A DNA stretch of 64,000 bases from Mesorhizobium sp. (GCA_019635735.1 JAHBYX010000003.1:124001-188000); one strand, 5' to 3'; shown: positions 1 through 9,326, counted from the first letter of the stretch. Notes: generated by a model from the letters alone, not told the origin. Numbers and translations are program-made.

Positions 1-493
1 CGGTGGCGCCGAGGCTCTCGACGATCCGGTAGACCTGGATGCCGTGCTTCTGGGAAAAGAACTGCTGCGTCAGCCGCCAGTATTTCGTCGCGATGCGCAG
101 CCGCCGCCCATGCCGCTGGCGGAAGTCGGCGGCGATTTCGTCGAGATCGGCCATGGTCGAGACGTCGAACCAGACCTCCGGCACCGCGACTACAACATCC
201 GCGCGGCCGAAACCGAGCCGCGCCTCGATCGCCATCTTCGCCGACCAGTCGCCCGCCGCCTCGCGTACCAGGTCCTCGCCGGTGACGCCGAGGTCGACCG
301 TCCCCTGCGCCAGTTCGCGGGCGATCTCGGAGGCCGACAGGAAGGCCACCTCGACGTCGTCGCGGCCCTTTACACGGGTCTTGTAGGAACGCGAATCGGC
401 CGTCGGCAGGACCTCGATGCCGGCGGCAGCCAGCCGCGCCACCGCGTCGTCCTTCATCCGGCCCTTTGAGGGCAGTGCGAGGGTGAGGGTCAT
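1..493 (-). CDS. hisG: ATP phosphoribosyltransferase catalytic subunit HisG (short form), 3' end outside window
   Basis: Catalyses the first step of histidine synthesis, ATP plus PRPP to phosphoribosyl-ATP, in the cytoplasm. From the ATG at 493 the minus strand reads open to the window edge for 164 codons. It starts [13 protein letters not shown] and contains RSYKTR and [13 protein letters not shown], typical of the HisG nucleotide-binding fold. Short-form HisG is about 210-230 residues, so roughly the last quarter is missing here. The ATG overlaps the hisZ stop as ATGA, so the two subunits are translationally coupled. Short HisG lacks the C-terminal regulatory domain and needs HisZ, which is the next gene upstream. 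Confidence 0.95.
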   Translation of the reverse strand, partial: MTLTLALPSKGRMKDDAVARLAAAGIEVLPTADSRSYKTRVKGRDDVEVAFLSASEIARELAQGTVDLGVTGEDLVREAAGDWSAKMAIEARLGFGRADVVVAVPEVWFDVSTMADLDEIAADFRQRHGRRLRIATKYWRLTQQFFSQKHGIQVYRIVESLGAT

Positions 494-1596
494 CCCCTGC
501 CCTCCCGTGCCTTCTCGATCCGGTCGAGCCAGACCGAGAAGCCGACGCCGGGGATCGGCCGGTCGGCGCCAAGCAGCGTCAGGAGCCGGTCGTAGCGGCC
601 GCCGCCGACGAGCGGCCGCGTGTCCCCCGGAGCGGCGATCTCGAAGACGACGCCGGTGTAATAGTCCAGAGGACGGCCGAAGGCGGCGTCATAGGAAATG
701 TCCCCGGCCTTCAGCCCGTTCGACAGGATCGCGTTGGCGCGGGCCGAGAACAGGGCGAGCGCGCCGTCGAGCGCGATGCCGGAGCGCGCCGCGAAATCCG
801 ACAGCGCCCGAGCCGCCCCTGACAGCGGCACATGGATGGCGAGAAACGCCTTCAGCGCCTCGAGCTGTGCGGCCGTCAGCCTCAGCCGCGACAGTTCCGC
901 CTTCTCGATCAGCCGCCTGGCGATCTCGTCGGGCGTGCGCCCGGCCGACGGGGAAATGCCGGCCTCCTGCATCTCGCCCTCGATGAAGGCGGAAAGCGCC
1001 GCACGGTCGCCCGATGCCGCCAGCAGGTTCGCCGCGCCGCTCAGCCCGCGATTGGCGGGCGGGTCGGCCAGGTCGGCAAGGGCCGCCGCGAGCATGTCGG
1101 CCGAGCCGAAGGCCCGCGCCAGCCGCTTCTGCCAGCCGCGCGGCAGGCCGAGCGCCGCCAGCACCGCCTCGAACACGGTCTGGTCGCCGAGCGTCACCTT
1201 CAGCGCCACGCCCGGCAGCGCCATGGTCAGCAGCGCATGCGCATCGGCGAGGCTGCGCGCGTCGGCCTTGGCAATATCCGTATCGCCCAGGTCCTCGATT
1301 CCGGCCTGCAGGAACTCGCTGTCGCCGTCGCGCCGCTGCCGGAACACCTCGCCCAGATAGGCATAGCGGCGCGGGGTGGCGGCGCGGTTGGCGATGTGGT
1401 CGAGGCAGACCGGAATGGTGAATTCGGGCCTCAGGCACAGCGTCTCGCCGGTTTCGCTCTCGGTGAGAAAAATACGACGCCGCAAATCCTCGCCGGCGAT
1501 GTCGAGGAACGGATCGGCCGGCTGCAGCATCGGCACGTCGATCAGCTCCGCCCCGCGTTGAGCGAAGAGATCGAGGATGGATTGGGCGAGCGTCAT
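490..1596 (-). CDS. hisZ: ATP phosphoribosyltransferase regulatory subunit HisZ
   Basis: HisZ is a catalytically inactive paralogue of histidyl-tRNA synthetase that forms a hetero-octamer with short HisG and carries histidine feedback control. The 368-residue protein has the class II synthetase fold: [12 protein letters not shown] near residues 53-64 (motif 2 region), [13 protein letters not shown] and [10 protein letters not shown] near the C-terminus. It lacks a C-terminal anticodon-binding domain, which separates it from the true HisS encoded just upstream at 1769-3283. The family is usually 360-390 residues, so the length fits. It is separated from hisS by a 148-bp double-hairpin repeat and overlaps hisG by 4 bp. 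Confidence 0.94.
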   Translation of the reverse strand: MTLAQSILDLFAQRGAELIDVPMLQPADPFLDIAGEDLRRRIFLTESETGETLCLRPEFTIPVCLDHIANRAATPRRYAYLGEVFRQRRDGDSEFLQAGIEDLGDTDIAKADARSLADAHALLTMALPGVALKVTLGDQTVFEAVLAALGLPRGWQKRLARAFGSADMLAAALADLADPPANRGLSGAANLLAASGDRAALSAFIEGEMQEAGISPSAGRTPDEIARRLIEKAELSRLRLTAAQLEALKAFLAIHVPLSGAARALSDFAARSGIALDGALALFSARANAILSNGLKAGDISYDAAFGRPLDYYTGVVFEIAAPGDTRPLVGGGRYDRLLTLLGADRPIPGVGFSVWLDRIEKAREGRG

Positions 1597-1603
1597 GGGC
1601 CGG

Positions 1604-1751
1604 CTCCCTCCCCCTTGAGGGGAGGGAGGCCAGCCGCAGGCTGGCCGGGTGGGGTCGCCGGTGCCGGACGCGAGGCAAAGATGAGGTCGCGCGCCGCCGC
1701 AGTGACCCCACCCGGCCGCTTCGCGGCCACCCTCCCCTCGAGGGGGAGGGA
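1604..1751. repeat. GC-rich double-hairpin intergenic repeat between hisZ and hisS
   Basis: Two complementary arms face each other. The left arm reads CTCCCTCCCCCTTGAGGGG then GGCCAGCCGCAGGCTGGCC; the right arm reads GGCCGCTTCGCGGCC then CCCTCCCCTCGAGGGGGAGG. Each arm folds on itself, and GGGTGGGGTC on the left pairs with GACCCCACCC on the right. Such mobile-looking palindromes are common between genes in Mesorhizobium-type genomes. It fills nearly all of the space between hisS and hisZ and could terminate or stabilise the transcript. A related element lies inside a gene at 20360-20492. Confidence 0.75.
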
Positions 1752-1768
1752 TCGCGCCGCGACCGCCA

Positions 1769-3283
1769 TCAGCCGCGTTCCGCCCGTTGCGCCGCGAGAA
1801 TCCCGCGCACCGTCCCGACCAGTTCCGCCTCCGGCACGGTCATCTGTCCCGGCCGCGCCTCCTTGTAGGCATCGTGGCCCTCGATGTTCGCGGCGAGTTC
1901 GGCGCCCGCCACCATGTCCTTGATCTGGACCATCGGGCGGGGATTGCCGTTCTCGTCCACGGCGTTGCGCTCGTTGCCGCCCTGGATGACGACGCAGGGC
2001 GCGCCCCTGCGGTCGGCATATTTCATCTGCGGCTTCATGCCCGAGCCGCCGAGATACATCTCCGCCCGGATGCCGGCCTGGCGCAGGTCCGAGACCATCT
2101 TCTGGTAGCGGCCGAGGCTGTCCGTGTCGCGGTCCATCACCAGCACGACGACCGGGCCGACGGTCGACGACGTATCGAGCTTGCCCAGCGCCTTCAGCGC
2201 CGACATCAGCCGCGACACGCCGATGGAAAAGCCCGTCGCCGGCACCGGCTCGCCCCTGAAGCGCGACACCAGCCCGTCATACCGACCGCCGCCGCCGACC
2301 GACCCGAACCGCACGATCTGCCCATCCTCGTTGGGGATTTCGGCCAGAAGCTCGGCCTCGAAGACCGGGCCGGTGTAGTATTCGAGGCCGCGCACGACGG
2401 AGGGGTCGATGCGGATGCGATCCGGACCATAGCCGGAAGCTACGACCAGCTGCTCGATCTGCATCAGTTCGCCTTGGCCGTCAGCAAATGTTTGGCTGGA
2501 AGGAAATTCCCCGTCTCCAAGTGCTTCAACTACGCCGATATCAGCAAGAACCCGATTTGCCTGTTGAGCGCTCAGCCCCGCGCCCTTCGTAAAATCCCCC
2601 TCGCCCTCTTTCCCTCCGTCCCAGCGCCCCGGCCCCAGTAGCTGCCGCACGCCCTCGACGCCCAGCTTGTCCAGCTTGTCGATCGCCCTGAGCACGATCA
2701 GCCGCCGTCCCGCATTCTCCTCCCCGCCCAGCCCGATCGCCTCCAGCACGCCGTCGAGCACCTTGCGGTTGTTCACCCGGATGACGTAGTCGCCGCGCGG
2801 AATCCCCAGCGCCTCCATGACGTCGGCCATCATCATCGCCATCTCGGCATCGGCCGCCACGCCCGGCGTGCCCACCGTGTCGGCGTCGAACTGCATGAAC
2901 TGGCGGAACCGCCCCGGCCCCGGCTTCTCGTTGCGGAACACCCAGCCCGAGCGGTAGGAGCGGAACGGCTTCGGCAGCCGCTCGAAATTCTCCGCCACGT
3001 AGCGCGCCATAGGCGCGGTGAGGTCGTAGCGCAGCGACAGCCACTGCTCGTCGTCGTCCTGGAACGAGAACACGCCCTCGTTCGGCCGGTCCTGGTCGGG
3101 CAGGAATTTTCCCAGCGCGTCGGTGTATTCGATCAGCGGCTGGTCGGCCGGCTCGAAGCCGTAGAGCTCGTAGACGGCGCGGATCTTGGCCATCATCTGC
3201 TCGACGGCGCGGATGTCGTCGGCCGTGCGATCGGCGAAGCCGCGCGGCAGCCGCGCCAGCATCTTCTGCGATTTGTCAGCCAT
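1769..3283 (-). CDS. hisS: Histidine--tRNA ligase
   Basis: Charges tRNA-His with histidine. The 504-residue protein has [12 protein letters not shown] at 84-95, motif 2 around 109-136 ([19 protein letters not shown]), the histidine-binding segment RGLEYYTG at 298-305, GGGGRYDGL at 330-338, motif 3 GFSIGVSRL at 351-359, and a C-terminal anticodon-binding domain. The [12 protein letters not shown] form and the length above 490 residues fit the divergent alphaproteobacterial HisRS group, which recognises a tRNA-His without G-1. Such a tRNA is encoded at 30700-30776. A glycine-rich polar stretch near 222-236 looks like a loop insertion. First gene of the hisS-hisZ-hisG group. Confidence 0.97.
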   Translation of the reverse strand: MADKSQKMLARLPRGFADRTADDIRAVEQMMAKIRAVYELYGFEPADQPLIEYTDALGKFLPDQDRPNEGVFSFQDDDEQWLSLRYDLTAPMARYVAENFERLPKPFRSYRSGWVFRNEKPGPGRFRQFMQFDADTVGTPGVAADAEMAMMMADVMEALGIPRGDYVIRVNNRKVLDGVLEAIGLGGEENAGRRLIVLRAIDKLDKLGVEGVRQLLGPGRWDGGKEGEGDFTKGAGLSAQQANRVLADIGVVEALGDGEFPSSQTFADGQGELMQIEQLVVASGYGPDRIRIDPSVVRGLEYYTGPVFEAELLAEIPNEDGQIVRFGSVGGGGRYDGLVSRFRGEPVPATGFSIGVSRLMSALKALGKLDTSSTVGPVVVLVMDRDTDSLGRYQKMVSDLRQAGIRAEMYLGGSGMKPQMKYADRRGAPCVVIQGGNERNAVDENGNPRPMVQIKDMVAGAELAANIEGHDAYKEARPGQMTVPEAELVGTVRGILAAQRAERG

Positions 3284-3469
3284 CCGGATTTCCGCGTGAT
3301 TTCTTGGGCTTTGCGCGCGGTTTCCCGCGCGGGCACGTGTTAGCGGATCGATACGGGAGGGGCAAGGCGCACGACAGCGCGTCCCTCGTTACATTCGCGT
3401 TGCCCCACGCCATCCCAGCGAAACACGAGTCGCCGAAAACCGGCATCACAGACATCCGGAACGACGACC

Positions 3470-3703
3470 ATGACCTCCGAAACCATTGCCCCCGAAGACC
3501 GCGCCCTGCGCCCCGCCGCCCGCAAGGCCGAAGCGAGCGCCCCCGGCCCGGGCGCCTTCTCGCCGCGCAACGATCCCCGTCTCGCCGAGATGGAGACCGG
3601 CGGCGCGCTCGGCACCTCGATGCTGGTGCTCTATCCGGTCTTTGCCTGCGTCATCGTCGTGCTCACCAGCCTGACCCTGTCGGGCGCCTCGATGCCGGTA
3701 TGA
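3470..3703 (+). CDS. Small conserved-looking inner-membrane protein
   Basis: 77 residues: a charged, Pro/Ala-rich N-terminal half of about 45 residues, then one hydrophobic segment (LVLYPVFACVIVVLTSLTL) near residues 51-69 and a short tail. This suggests a single-pass membrane protein with the N-terminus in the cytoplasm. The ATG at 3470 is preceded by a GGAACGACGACC stretch that is only a fair ribosome site. Its TGA overlaps the ATG of the next gene as ATGA, which supports both being real and co-translated. I do not recognise a family. Confidence 0.55.
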   Translation: MTSETIAPEDRALRPAARKAEASAPGPGAFSPRNDPRLAEMETGGALGTSMLVLYPVFACVIVVLTSLTLSGASMPV

Positions 3704-4116
3704 CCGTCATGCGCTACGTCTTCAGGCTTCTCGTCCTCTCGGCGCTGTTCGCAACCGCAGCCGCTTGCGTCAGCGCCCAGACCGGCATCGCCGCCGTCGG
3801 CTGCCGCGGTGGCCACGAGCGCCTCGCCGGCCACTACTATCTGAACGGCGTGATGGAGGTCGGCTCCGAACTCCTGCTGCGCAAGGACGGCTCGTTCGAG
3901 TTCATGCTCGCCTATGGCGCCAACGACCAGTACGGCAAGGGCTGCTGGGCGCAGGAGGGCTCGAAGATCTCGCTGATCCCGGCCGGCCAGGGCCGCGTCA
4001 CCGGTCGCCACACGCCGGACAGCCGCGGCTTCACCGGCATCGTGCTCGACGTCCAGGGCAGCGCCCTCGTCTGGAACATCGGCGGCAGCGGCCACAAGGG
4101 CCGCTACGAGAAATAG
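3700..4116 (+). CDS. Putative exported protein or lipoprotein of unknown function
   Basis: 138 residues from the ATG at 3700; ATG at 3709 is an alternative that starts at the same signal peptide. The N-terminus has a basic start, a hydrophobic core (FRLLVLSALFATAAA) and then a cysteine, so either lipobox cleavage before Cys or signal peptidase I cleavage after VSA is possible. The mature part has two further cysteines (VGCRGG, KGCWAQ) that could form a disulfide, and several beta-like stretches (GSELLLRKDGSFEFML). It follows the 77-residue membrane protein by a 4-bp overlap and is followed by a terminator. No family recognised. Confidence 0.6.
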   Translation: MTVMRYVFRLLVLSALFATAAACVSAQTGIAAVGCRGGHERLAGHYYLNGVMEVGSELLLRKDGSFEFMLAYGANDQYGKGCWAQEGSKISLIPAGQGRVTGRHTPDSRGFTGIVLDVQGSALVWNIGGSGHKGRYEK

Positions 4117-4165
4117 GCGTCCCCGCCATCGGAATTCCGGCCTTTATGCCCCAGGCCGGATGATC

Positions 4166-4210
4166 GCCCCCTTCCCGATCCGCCCGAGGACCGGCGGAGG
4201 GGGCACTTTT
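4166..4210 (+). terminator. Rho-independent terminator after the exported-protein gene
   Basis: GCCCCC at the left pairs with GGGGGC at 4199-4204, with an inner GCC/GGC pairing, followed by ACTTTT. It ends the two-gene unit 3470-4116 and faces the convergent gene at 4246. Confidence 0.6.
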
Positions 4211-4245
4211 CGTTGCGGCCGGCCGCGGCTACGGGCCGGGGCGTT

Positions 4246-4668
4246 TCAGCAGCCGCGCCGGTCGCGGTGATAGGTCAGCGCCATCGCCACGCAATGAGAC
4301 AGCGCCTGCTCGTCGACAGGCTTGTCCGGCGCGATCAGGATCGACCGCTTGCCGTCATAGTCGAAAACGTCCGGATAGATGTCCCGGAAACGGTCGACCA
4401 GGCCCGTATGACAGATGAAGTGCATTGCGACACGCCCGTCGCGCAGCGCTGCGAGACGAACCGAACTGCCGACCCCGGCCTTCGCCGGGGTGTAGGACGG
4501 TTCTCCCCATTTCAGGCTCTCGGCCAGCGGACCCACACCCTCGATCTCCTCGGCGACACGGTGAATGAGGCCGCGCATGCGCAGCAACTCGTCGGCGGTC
4601 TCCTCCGGCAGCGCGGCAAAATAGGCCCCGGCCTGGGCGTTGGGCCTATCGCGGGCGGATAAAGGCAT
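4246..4668 (-). CDS. DUF1801 domain protein
   Basis: 140 residues from the ATG at 4668. The open frame runs further upstream, but those codons lie inside the tag gene. The segments WGEPSYT, VRLAALRDGRVAMHFICHTGLV and LTYHRDRRG match the pattern of DUF1801 proteins, small cytoplasmic proteins of unknown biochemical role with a YdhG-like fold. The start overlaps the 3' end of tag by 23 bp, so the two genes form one unit and translation is probably coupled. The sequence does not support a more precise function. Confidence 0.75.
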   Translation of the reverse strand: MPLSARDRPNAQAGAYFAALPEETADELLRMRGLIHRVAEEIEGVGPLAESLKWGEPSYTPAKAGVGSSVRLAALRDGRVAMHFICHTGLVDRFRDIYPDVFDYDGKRSILIAPDKPVDEQALSHCVAMALTYHRDRRGC

Positions 4669-5284
4669 CGCGCTCCTTCTCGATCTCCGCGCGGCAGACG
4701 CAGCCCTCGATATGGTCGTTGACGAGTCCCATCGCCTGCATGAAGGCATAGACCGTCGTCGGCCCGACGAAGCTCCAGCCGCGCTTCTTCAGTTCCTTCG
4801 AGATGCGCTTCGACACCTCCGTCGTCGGGTTGGCGCGCAGGTGCTCGAGGTCGACGCGTTCCGGACGCTCCGCGGCGCCCGGCTCGAAGCGCCAGAAAAA
4901 GGCGGCGAGCGATCCCGCCTCCTCGATCAGTTCGCGGGCGCGTTTGGCGTTGTTGATGACCGAGCGGATCTTGCCCTGGTGGCGGACGATTCCCTTGTCG
5001 GCCAGCAGCCGCTCGACATCCGCCTCTCCGTAGCGCGCGATCTTCTCGTGGTCGAAATTGTCGAAGGCGGCGCGGAAGTTCTCCCGCTTGCGCAGGATGG
5101 TGAGCCAGGACAGGCCTGACTGAAAACCTTCGAGGCAGAGCTTCTCGAACAGGCGGCGGTCGTCGGCGACAGGCCGGCCCCACTCGTTGTCGTGGTAGTG
5201 AAGATAGTCCGGCAGATTGCCGTGCCAGAAGCAGCGCACGGCACCGTCCGGTCCCTCGATCAGTCCGCCTGCCAGTTCCGCCAT
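4646..5284 (-). CDS. tag: DNA-3-methyladenine glycosylase I
   Basis: Removes 3-methyladenine from alkylated DNA, starting base-excision repair. 212 residues, slightly longer than the usual 180-190 because of a short N-terminal extension. The zinc ligands of the Tag family are visible: Cys in RCFWHGN near residue 18, His in YHDNEWG near 31, and the C-terminal His and Cys in NDHIEGCVCR near 190-197. The central GFQSGLSWLTILRKRENFR and SFVGPTTVYAFMQAMG are the family signatures of the helix-hairpin-helix glycosylase core. Overlaps the DUF1801 gene downstream. Confidence 0.95.
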   Translation of the reverse strand: MAELAGGLIEGPDGAVRCFWHGNLPDYLHYHDNEWGRPVADDRRLFEKLCLEGFQSGLSWLTILRKRENFRAAFDNFDHEKIARYGEADVERLLADKGIVRHQGKIRSVINNAKRARELIEEAGSLAAFFWRFEPGAAERPERVDLEHLRANPTTEVSKRISKELKKRGWSFVGPTTVYAFMQAMGLVNDHIEGCVCRAEIEKERDAFIRPR

Positions 5285-5485
5285 GCGTCCGTCTCTCCGC
5301 TCGACATCCGATTCACCGGCCGTTCACCACTTTCCTGAACCGGCCGGTAACCACACCAAACGGTTTCCGCGATCGCTCGCCTTTTATCAATTCGGATTCA
5401 CCTTTTGCTACCGCCCCGACGCCAATCTCCTGACACATACGGCGCCTCTCCCGCCGGCCCGAGTGACGTGTAAACGAGAGTTTGT

Positions 5486-6256
5486 GTGATGCTGCGTATC
5501 CTTCTCCTCGCCGGTGCGGCGACCGCCGCCGTTGTCGCCGCCCAACCCGCCGCCGCGCAGAGCCGCTATGCCGAGCCGCCGCCGCTGATGGTCAGCCCCG
5601 ACCTCACGGCGCCGTGGGTGATGCAGCTGAAGCGCTCGCCGAACGGGCGCCGCGTCGCCGCCCCCGCCATCCGCCGCAACGTCTCGATGAGCCAGCCGCA
5701 GTTGCGTCAGCTGCGCCGCGTCGAGCGCCAGACCGCCGATCCGACGATCCGCACCGCGGCCGTGCGCGTGCCTCAGCCCCAGGAACAGAAATACCGCATC
5801 GACCCGAAATATCTGCCGCAGGAGGTCGACTATTCCGGCCCTCACGGCCCCGGCACGATCGTCATCGATACGACCGACAATTTCCTCTATCTCGTGCAAA
5901 ATGGCGGCACCGCGCGACGCTACGGCGTCGGCACCGGCAAGCCCGGCTTCGAATGGGCCGGCACCCACAAGGTGACCCAAAAGAAGGAATGGCCGGACTG
6001 GCGGCCGCCGGCGGAGATGATCGTGCGCGAGCGCGCCAAGGGCCGCATCCTGCCCGTGCACATGGCAGGGGGGCCTGAGAATCCGCTGGGCGCCCGCGCC
6101 CTCTATCTCGGCTCGACGCTCTACCGCATCCACGGCACCAACCAGCCCTGGACGATCGGCGGCGCGGTATCGTCCGGCTGTATCCGCATGCGCAACGAGG
6201 ACGTGATCGACCTCTATGAGCGCGTCAAGGTCGGCACGAAGGTCGTCGTGATGTAA
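5486..6256 (+). CDS. L,D-transpeptidase (YkuD/ErfK family)
   Basis: Periplasmic cysteine transpeptidase that makes 3-3 peptidoglycan crosslinks or attaches proteins to peptidoglycan. 256 residues; start is GTG 5486 or ATG 5489. A signal peptide (LRILLLAGAATAAVVAA, cleaved after PAAAQ) is followed by a linker of about 90 residues and the YkuD domain from about residue 125. The catalytic signature is complete: HGTNQPWTIG with His, then SSGCIRM with the Cys nucleophile near residue 231. The gene stands alone, with a strong terminator 80 bp downstream. Which of the reactions of the family it performs cannot be read from sequence. Confidence 0.92.
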   Translation: MMLRILLLAGAATAAVVAAQPAAAQSRYAEPPPLMVSPDLTAPWVMQLKRSPNGRRVAAPAIRRNVSMSQPQLRQLRRVERQTADPTIRTAAVRVPQPQEQKYRIDPKYLPQEVDYSGPHGPGTIVIDTTDNFLYLVQNGGTARRYGVGTGKPGFEWAGTHKVTQKKEWPDWRPPAEMIVRERAKGRILPVHMAGGPENPLGARALYLGSTLYRIHGTNQPWTIGGAVSSGCIRMRNEDVIDLYERVKVGTKVVVM

Positions 6257-6336
6257 TCCCGGAGAGGGATCGGCCGGCCCGGGGGACGGGACCGGCCGTG
6301 CAGGCGGGAGGCTTCGGGGCGCCGACCCGCCGCGAC

Positions 6337-6370
6337 AAGGGCAGCGCGATCGCCGTCGCGCTGCCCTTTT
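6337..6370 (+). terminator. Strong Rho-independent terminator after the L,D-transpeptidase gene
   Basis: Perfect inverted repeat AAGGGCAGCGCGA / TCGCGCTGCCCTT with a short loop, followed by TT. Both flanks are A/T-rich, so it could also act on the opposite strand. Confidence 0.85.
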
Positions 6371-6459
6371 CCGTTGGCGGCCTTATACGATTGCGGAATC
6401 GTCCGATCTTGCCTAAGCCTTGGCTGGCGGGAGCTTCCGGCCGATCAGGGAGGGGATCG

Positions 6460-7323
6460 TTGGACACACTCATCACGGTATTCCTGCCGCTGGCGCTGGC
6501 GGTCATCATGTTCTCGCTGGGCCTCGGCCTGAGCGTGGCGGATTTCGCCCGCGTCGCGGCGCAGCCCAAGGCCTTCGGCATCGGCGCCTTCTCGCAGCTC
6601 GTCACCATCCCGCTGGTCGCCTGGGCCATCGCCACCGCCTTCGGCCTGCCGCCGGAACTCGCCGTCGGGCTGATGATCCTGTCCCTCTGCCCGGGCGGGG
6701 TGACGTCGAACATCCTGACCAAGCTCGCCAGGGGCGACCTCGCCCTCTCGATCTCGCTCACCGGGATCATCAGCCTGGTGGCGGTGTTCACCATGCCGCC
6801 GTTGGTCGCCTTCTTCGCCAGCCATTTCATGGGGCTCGACGCGCCCCCGGTCGACGTGACGCGGCTCGGCATCTCGATGTTCCTGATCACCGCCGCGCCC
6901 GTGGTCGCCGGCATTTTGTTCAGGCGCTACGCGGAGGGCGTCGCGCTGTCGATCGAGCCATTCGTCGAGAAACTCGCACTGGTGCTTTTCATCATCGTCG
7001 TGGCCGGTGCGCTGGCCGCCAACTGGTCGCTCTTCGTCGCCAACCTTGCGATCCTGGCGCCAAGCCTGATCGTGCTCAACGTCGCACTGCTGGCGATCGG
7101 CCTGGCGCTCGGCCGGGTCTTCGCGCTGGGACCGGCGCAATCCACCGCCATCGCCATCGAGACCGGCATCCAGAACGCAACCCTCGGTATCACCGTAGGT
7201 TCGCTGATCGCAGAGCAGGCGGGCGCCCTGCCGCCTTTCTCGCTGCCGAGCGGGGTCTATGGGATCACGATGTACCTGGTGACGATCCCGTTCGTGCTGT
7301 GGCGGAGGCGAGCGGGAGGTTAG
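6460..7323 (+). CDS. Bile acid:sodium symporter (BASS) family transporter
   Basis: Inner-membrane secondary transporter of the BASS/arsenite-permease superfamily; substrate unknown, often an organic anion. I place the start at TTG 6460, preceded by GGGAGGGGATCG; this gives 287 residues, the usual family length, and removes an N-terminal stretch coming from the upstream terminator region. About nine to ten hydrophobic helices are visible, with the family segments LSLCPGGVTSNILTKLA near residues 82-98 and ETGIQNATLGITVG near 230-243, which form the crossing-helix substrate site. It stands alone; the next gene is convergent and touches its end. Confidence 0.85.
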   Translation: MDTLITVFLPLALAVIMFSLGLGLSVADFARVAAQPKAFGIGAFSQLVTIPLVAWAIATAFGLPPELAVGLMILSLCPGGVTSNILTKLARGDLALSISLTGIISLVAVFTMPPLVAFFASHFMGLDAPPVDVTRLGISMFLITAAPVVAGILFRRYAEGVALSIEPFVEKLALVLFIIVVAGALAANWSLFVANLAILAPSLIVLNVALLAIGLALGRVFALGPAQSTAIAIETGIQNATLGITVGSLIAEQAGALPPFSLPSGVYGITMYLVTIPFVLWRRRAGG

Positions 7324-7529
7324 TCACCCCCACCACTGTCGCTGCCACCGTCGCTCGTATCGGACTCCGTATCGCTTCTCGACTTCCGGTGATACGGCAG
7401 ATCCGTGACTGAGTCGGCGTAGCCGCCGGCGACGCCTGCCCTTGCAGTTCGCGAGTTGCGTAGCTTGACGCCGAGCCAAACTGCTAGTCCAAGGATGATC
7501 GGGGCGAGGAGGATGGCAATTGGCGTCAT
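7320..7529 (-). CDS. Small membrane protein coupled to glcF
   Basis: 69 residues. One N-terminal hydrophobic segment (PIAILLAPIILGLAVWLGV) is followed by a basic stretch and a Ser/Asp/Gly-rich tail (SDTSDGGSDSGGGD), so a single-pass protein with a soluble acidic tail is likely. The ATG at 7529 overlaps the glcF stop as ATGA, supporting translation as the last cistron of the glc cluster. Its 3' end overlaps the convergent BASS gene by 4 bp. No family recognised; a role in the membrane attachment of the oxidase is only a guess from position. Confidence 0.5.
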   Translation of the reverse strand: MTPIAILLAPIILGLAVWLGVKLRNSRTARAGVAGGYADSVTDLPYHRKSRSDTESDTSDGGSDSGGGD

Positions 7530-8836
7530 GGCACGGCTCCAACCCCCTCCGGCCTCGGCCCACCATACGCCCAGTCGAGCAGTTCGACCGTGTGCACCAC
7601 GGGCAGGCGCGTGCCGCCGCCGATCTGCGTCATGCAGCCGATATTGCCCGTGGCAACCAGCGGGGCGCCCGTCGCCTCGATGTTGGCGACCTTGCGGCTG
7701 CGCAGCTTTCCCGCGATCTCCGGCTGCAGGATGTTGTAGGTGCCGGCCGAGCCGCAGCACAGGTGTCCCTCCTTCGGCTCGCGCACGTCGAACCCGGCGC
7801 GCTTCAAGAGATCCTTCGGCTGGCGGGTGATCTTCTGGCCGTGCTGCATAGAGCAGGCGGAATGGTAGGCGACCGCGAGGCCGGGCTCCAGCGCCGGCTC
7901 GGGCAGTTGGATCGAGGCGAGATATTCGGTGACGTCCTTGGCAAGTGCGCTAACCCGCGCGGCCTTGCCGGCATAGGCCGGATCGAGGCGCAGCATGAAG
8001 CCGTAATCCTTGATCGTCGTGCCACAGCCGGACGCGGTGATGACGATGGCATCGAGCCCACCGCGCTCGACCTCGCGGGTCCAGGCGTCGACATTGTTGC
8101 GCGCGGCGGTGAGCGCCGCCTCCTCGCGGCCCATGTGATGTACCAGCGCGCCACAGCAACCTTCGCCCTGCGGCACCACGACCTCGACGCCGAGCCGGGT
8201 GAGCAGGCGCACCGTCGCCTCGTTGATGGCAGGGTCGAGCACCGACTGGGCACAGCCGGTGAGCAGCGCGACGCGGCCGCGCCTCTGGGCCGTCGCGGCA
8301 TGGGTGGCGGGCTTCGAGACAGGCGAAGCTGCCGGAACCGATCGCGGCGCCATCGCCAGCATCGCGGCGAGCGGCCTCAGCCCCTTCACCCTGGCAAACA
8401 GCGGCGCGAAGGGCCGGCCGAACGAAGCGAGCTTCAGCGCGGCGCGGAAGCGGGCCGGATAGGGTAGCACCTGCGCAAGCAGGGCGCGGATCGCGCGATC
8501 GATCAAGGGTCGTCGATAGGTCTGCTGGATATGCGCCCGGGCATGGTCGACGAGGTGCATGTAGTGCACGCCCGACGGACAGGTCGTCATGCAGGCGAGA
8601 CAGGACAGGCAGCGGTCGATATGGGTGACGATCTCCTCATCGGCCGGGCGGCCGTTCTCCAGCATGTCCTTGATCAGGTAGATACGCCCGCGCGGGCTGT
8701 CGAGTTCGTTGCCCAGCGTCACATAGGTCGGGCAGGTCGCGGTGCAGAAGCCGCAATGAACGCACTTGCGCAGGATCTTCTCCGCCTCCGCGACATGCGG
8801 ATCGGCGAGCTGGGCGAGGGAGAAAGTGGTTTGCAT
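7526..8836 (-). CDS. glcF: Glycolate oxidase iron-sulfur subunit
   Basis: Electron-transfer subunit of the membrane-associated glycolate (D-2-hydroxyacid) oxidase GlcDEF. From the ATG at 8836 the protein has 436 residues; an upstream ATG at 8872 would add 12 residues of non-family sequence. Two [4Fe-4S] motifs are present, CVHCGFCTATCP near 25-36 and CLSCLACMTTCP near 75-86, followed by two CCG domains (GCCGALVHHMG and LCCGSAGTYN) that bind further clusters or haem. Unusually, glcF is separated from glcE by an unrelated membrane-protein gene. Confidence 0.93.
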   Translation of the reverse strand: MQTTFSLAQLADPHVAEAEKILRKCVHCGFCTATCPTYVTLGNELDSPRGRIYLIKDMLENGRPADEEIVTHIDRCLSCLACMTTCPSGVHYMHLVDHARAHIQQTYRRPLIDRAIRALLAQVLPYPARFRAALKLASFGRPFAPLFARVKGLRPLAAMLAMAPRSVPAASPVSKPATHAATAQRRGRVALLTGCAQSVLDPAINEATVRLLTRLGVEVVVPQGEGCCGALVHHMGREEAALTAARNNVDAWTREVERGGLDAIVITASGCGTTIKDYGFMLRLDPAYAGKAARVSALAKDVTEYLASIQLPEPALEPGLAVAYHSACSMQHGQKITRQPKDLLKRAGFDVREPKEGHLCCGSAGTYNILQPEIAGKLRSRKVANIEATGAPLVATGNIGCMTQIGGGTRLPVVHTVELLDWAYGGPRPEGVGAVP

Positions 8837-8906
8837 TACGTGCCTATTCTCCCCGAATTCCGGAAGCGACAACGGGGCGTGGACTGCGGCACGCCCCTCG
8901 CCGCGT

Positions 8907-9287
8907 TCAAATCAGCCAGCTTTCAGGGTTCTTGATCGCCTCGCCCCTGCCCGCGGCCTGGAGTCCGATGATGCAGCGGACGATGATCCAGACGGCGACG
9001 GCGACGAGAAGCAGGAAGCCGATCAGCAGCATCATCAGGATCACTGCGACGAACCCGTAGAGAAGCCCGATCCAGAAGGTGCGGATCAGGTAGGTGTAGT
9101 GCGTATCGACCCATCCGCCCGCCTTGCCGCGGTTGATGTAGGCCATGATCAGCCCGACCAGCGGCAGGATCGGAATGAACATCCCGGCGATGTAGAGGAA
9201 ATAGACGATCTGGACGTTGGTCTTGCCGGGTTCCAGCCACTGGTCCGTCTGGCGCGGTGATGCGGGCGGCGTGTTCATGTCGGTCAT
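8907..9287 (-). CDS. DUF4870-like membrane protein between glcE and glcF
   Basis: 126 residues from the ATG at 9287, which has the ribosome site GAGGGGAACGAC. Three hydrophobic segments: VQIVYFLYIAGMFIPILPLVGLIMAYI, then FWIGLLYGFVAVILMMLLIGFLLLVAVAVWIIVRC, which is long enough for two helices. The layout, with conserved glycines and a final GLQAAGRGEAI, resembles Tic20/DUF4870 proteins and other small membrane proteins that often end near an NPESWLI-type tail in Rhizobiales. Function unknown. It sits in the glc cluster, on the same strand, with 39 bp to glcE and 70 bp to glcF. Confidence 0.65.
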   Translation of the reverse strand: MTDMNTPPASPRQTDQWLEPGKTNVQIVYFLYIAGMFIPILPLVGLIMAYINRGKAGGWVDTHYTYLIRTFWIGLLYGFVAVILMMLLIGFLLLVAVAVWIIVRCIIGLQAAGRGEAIKNPESWLI

Positions 9288-9326
9288 GTCGTTCCCCTCG
9301 TTTGGCGGTCGCAATCTAGCAGAAGT

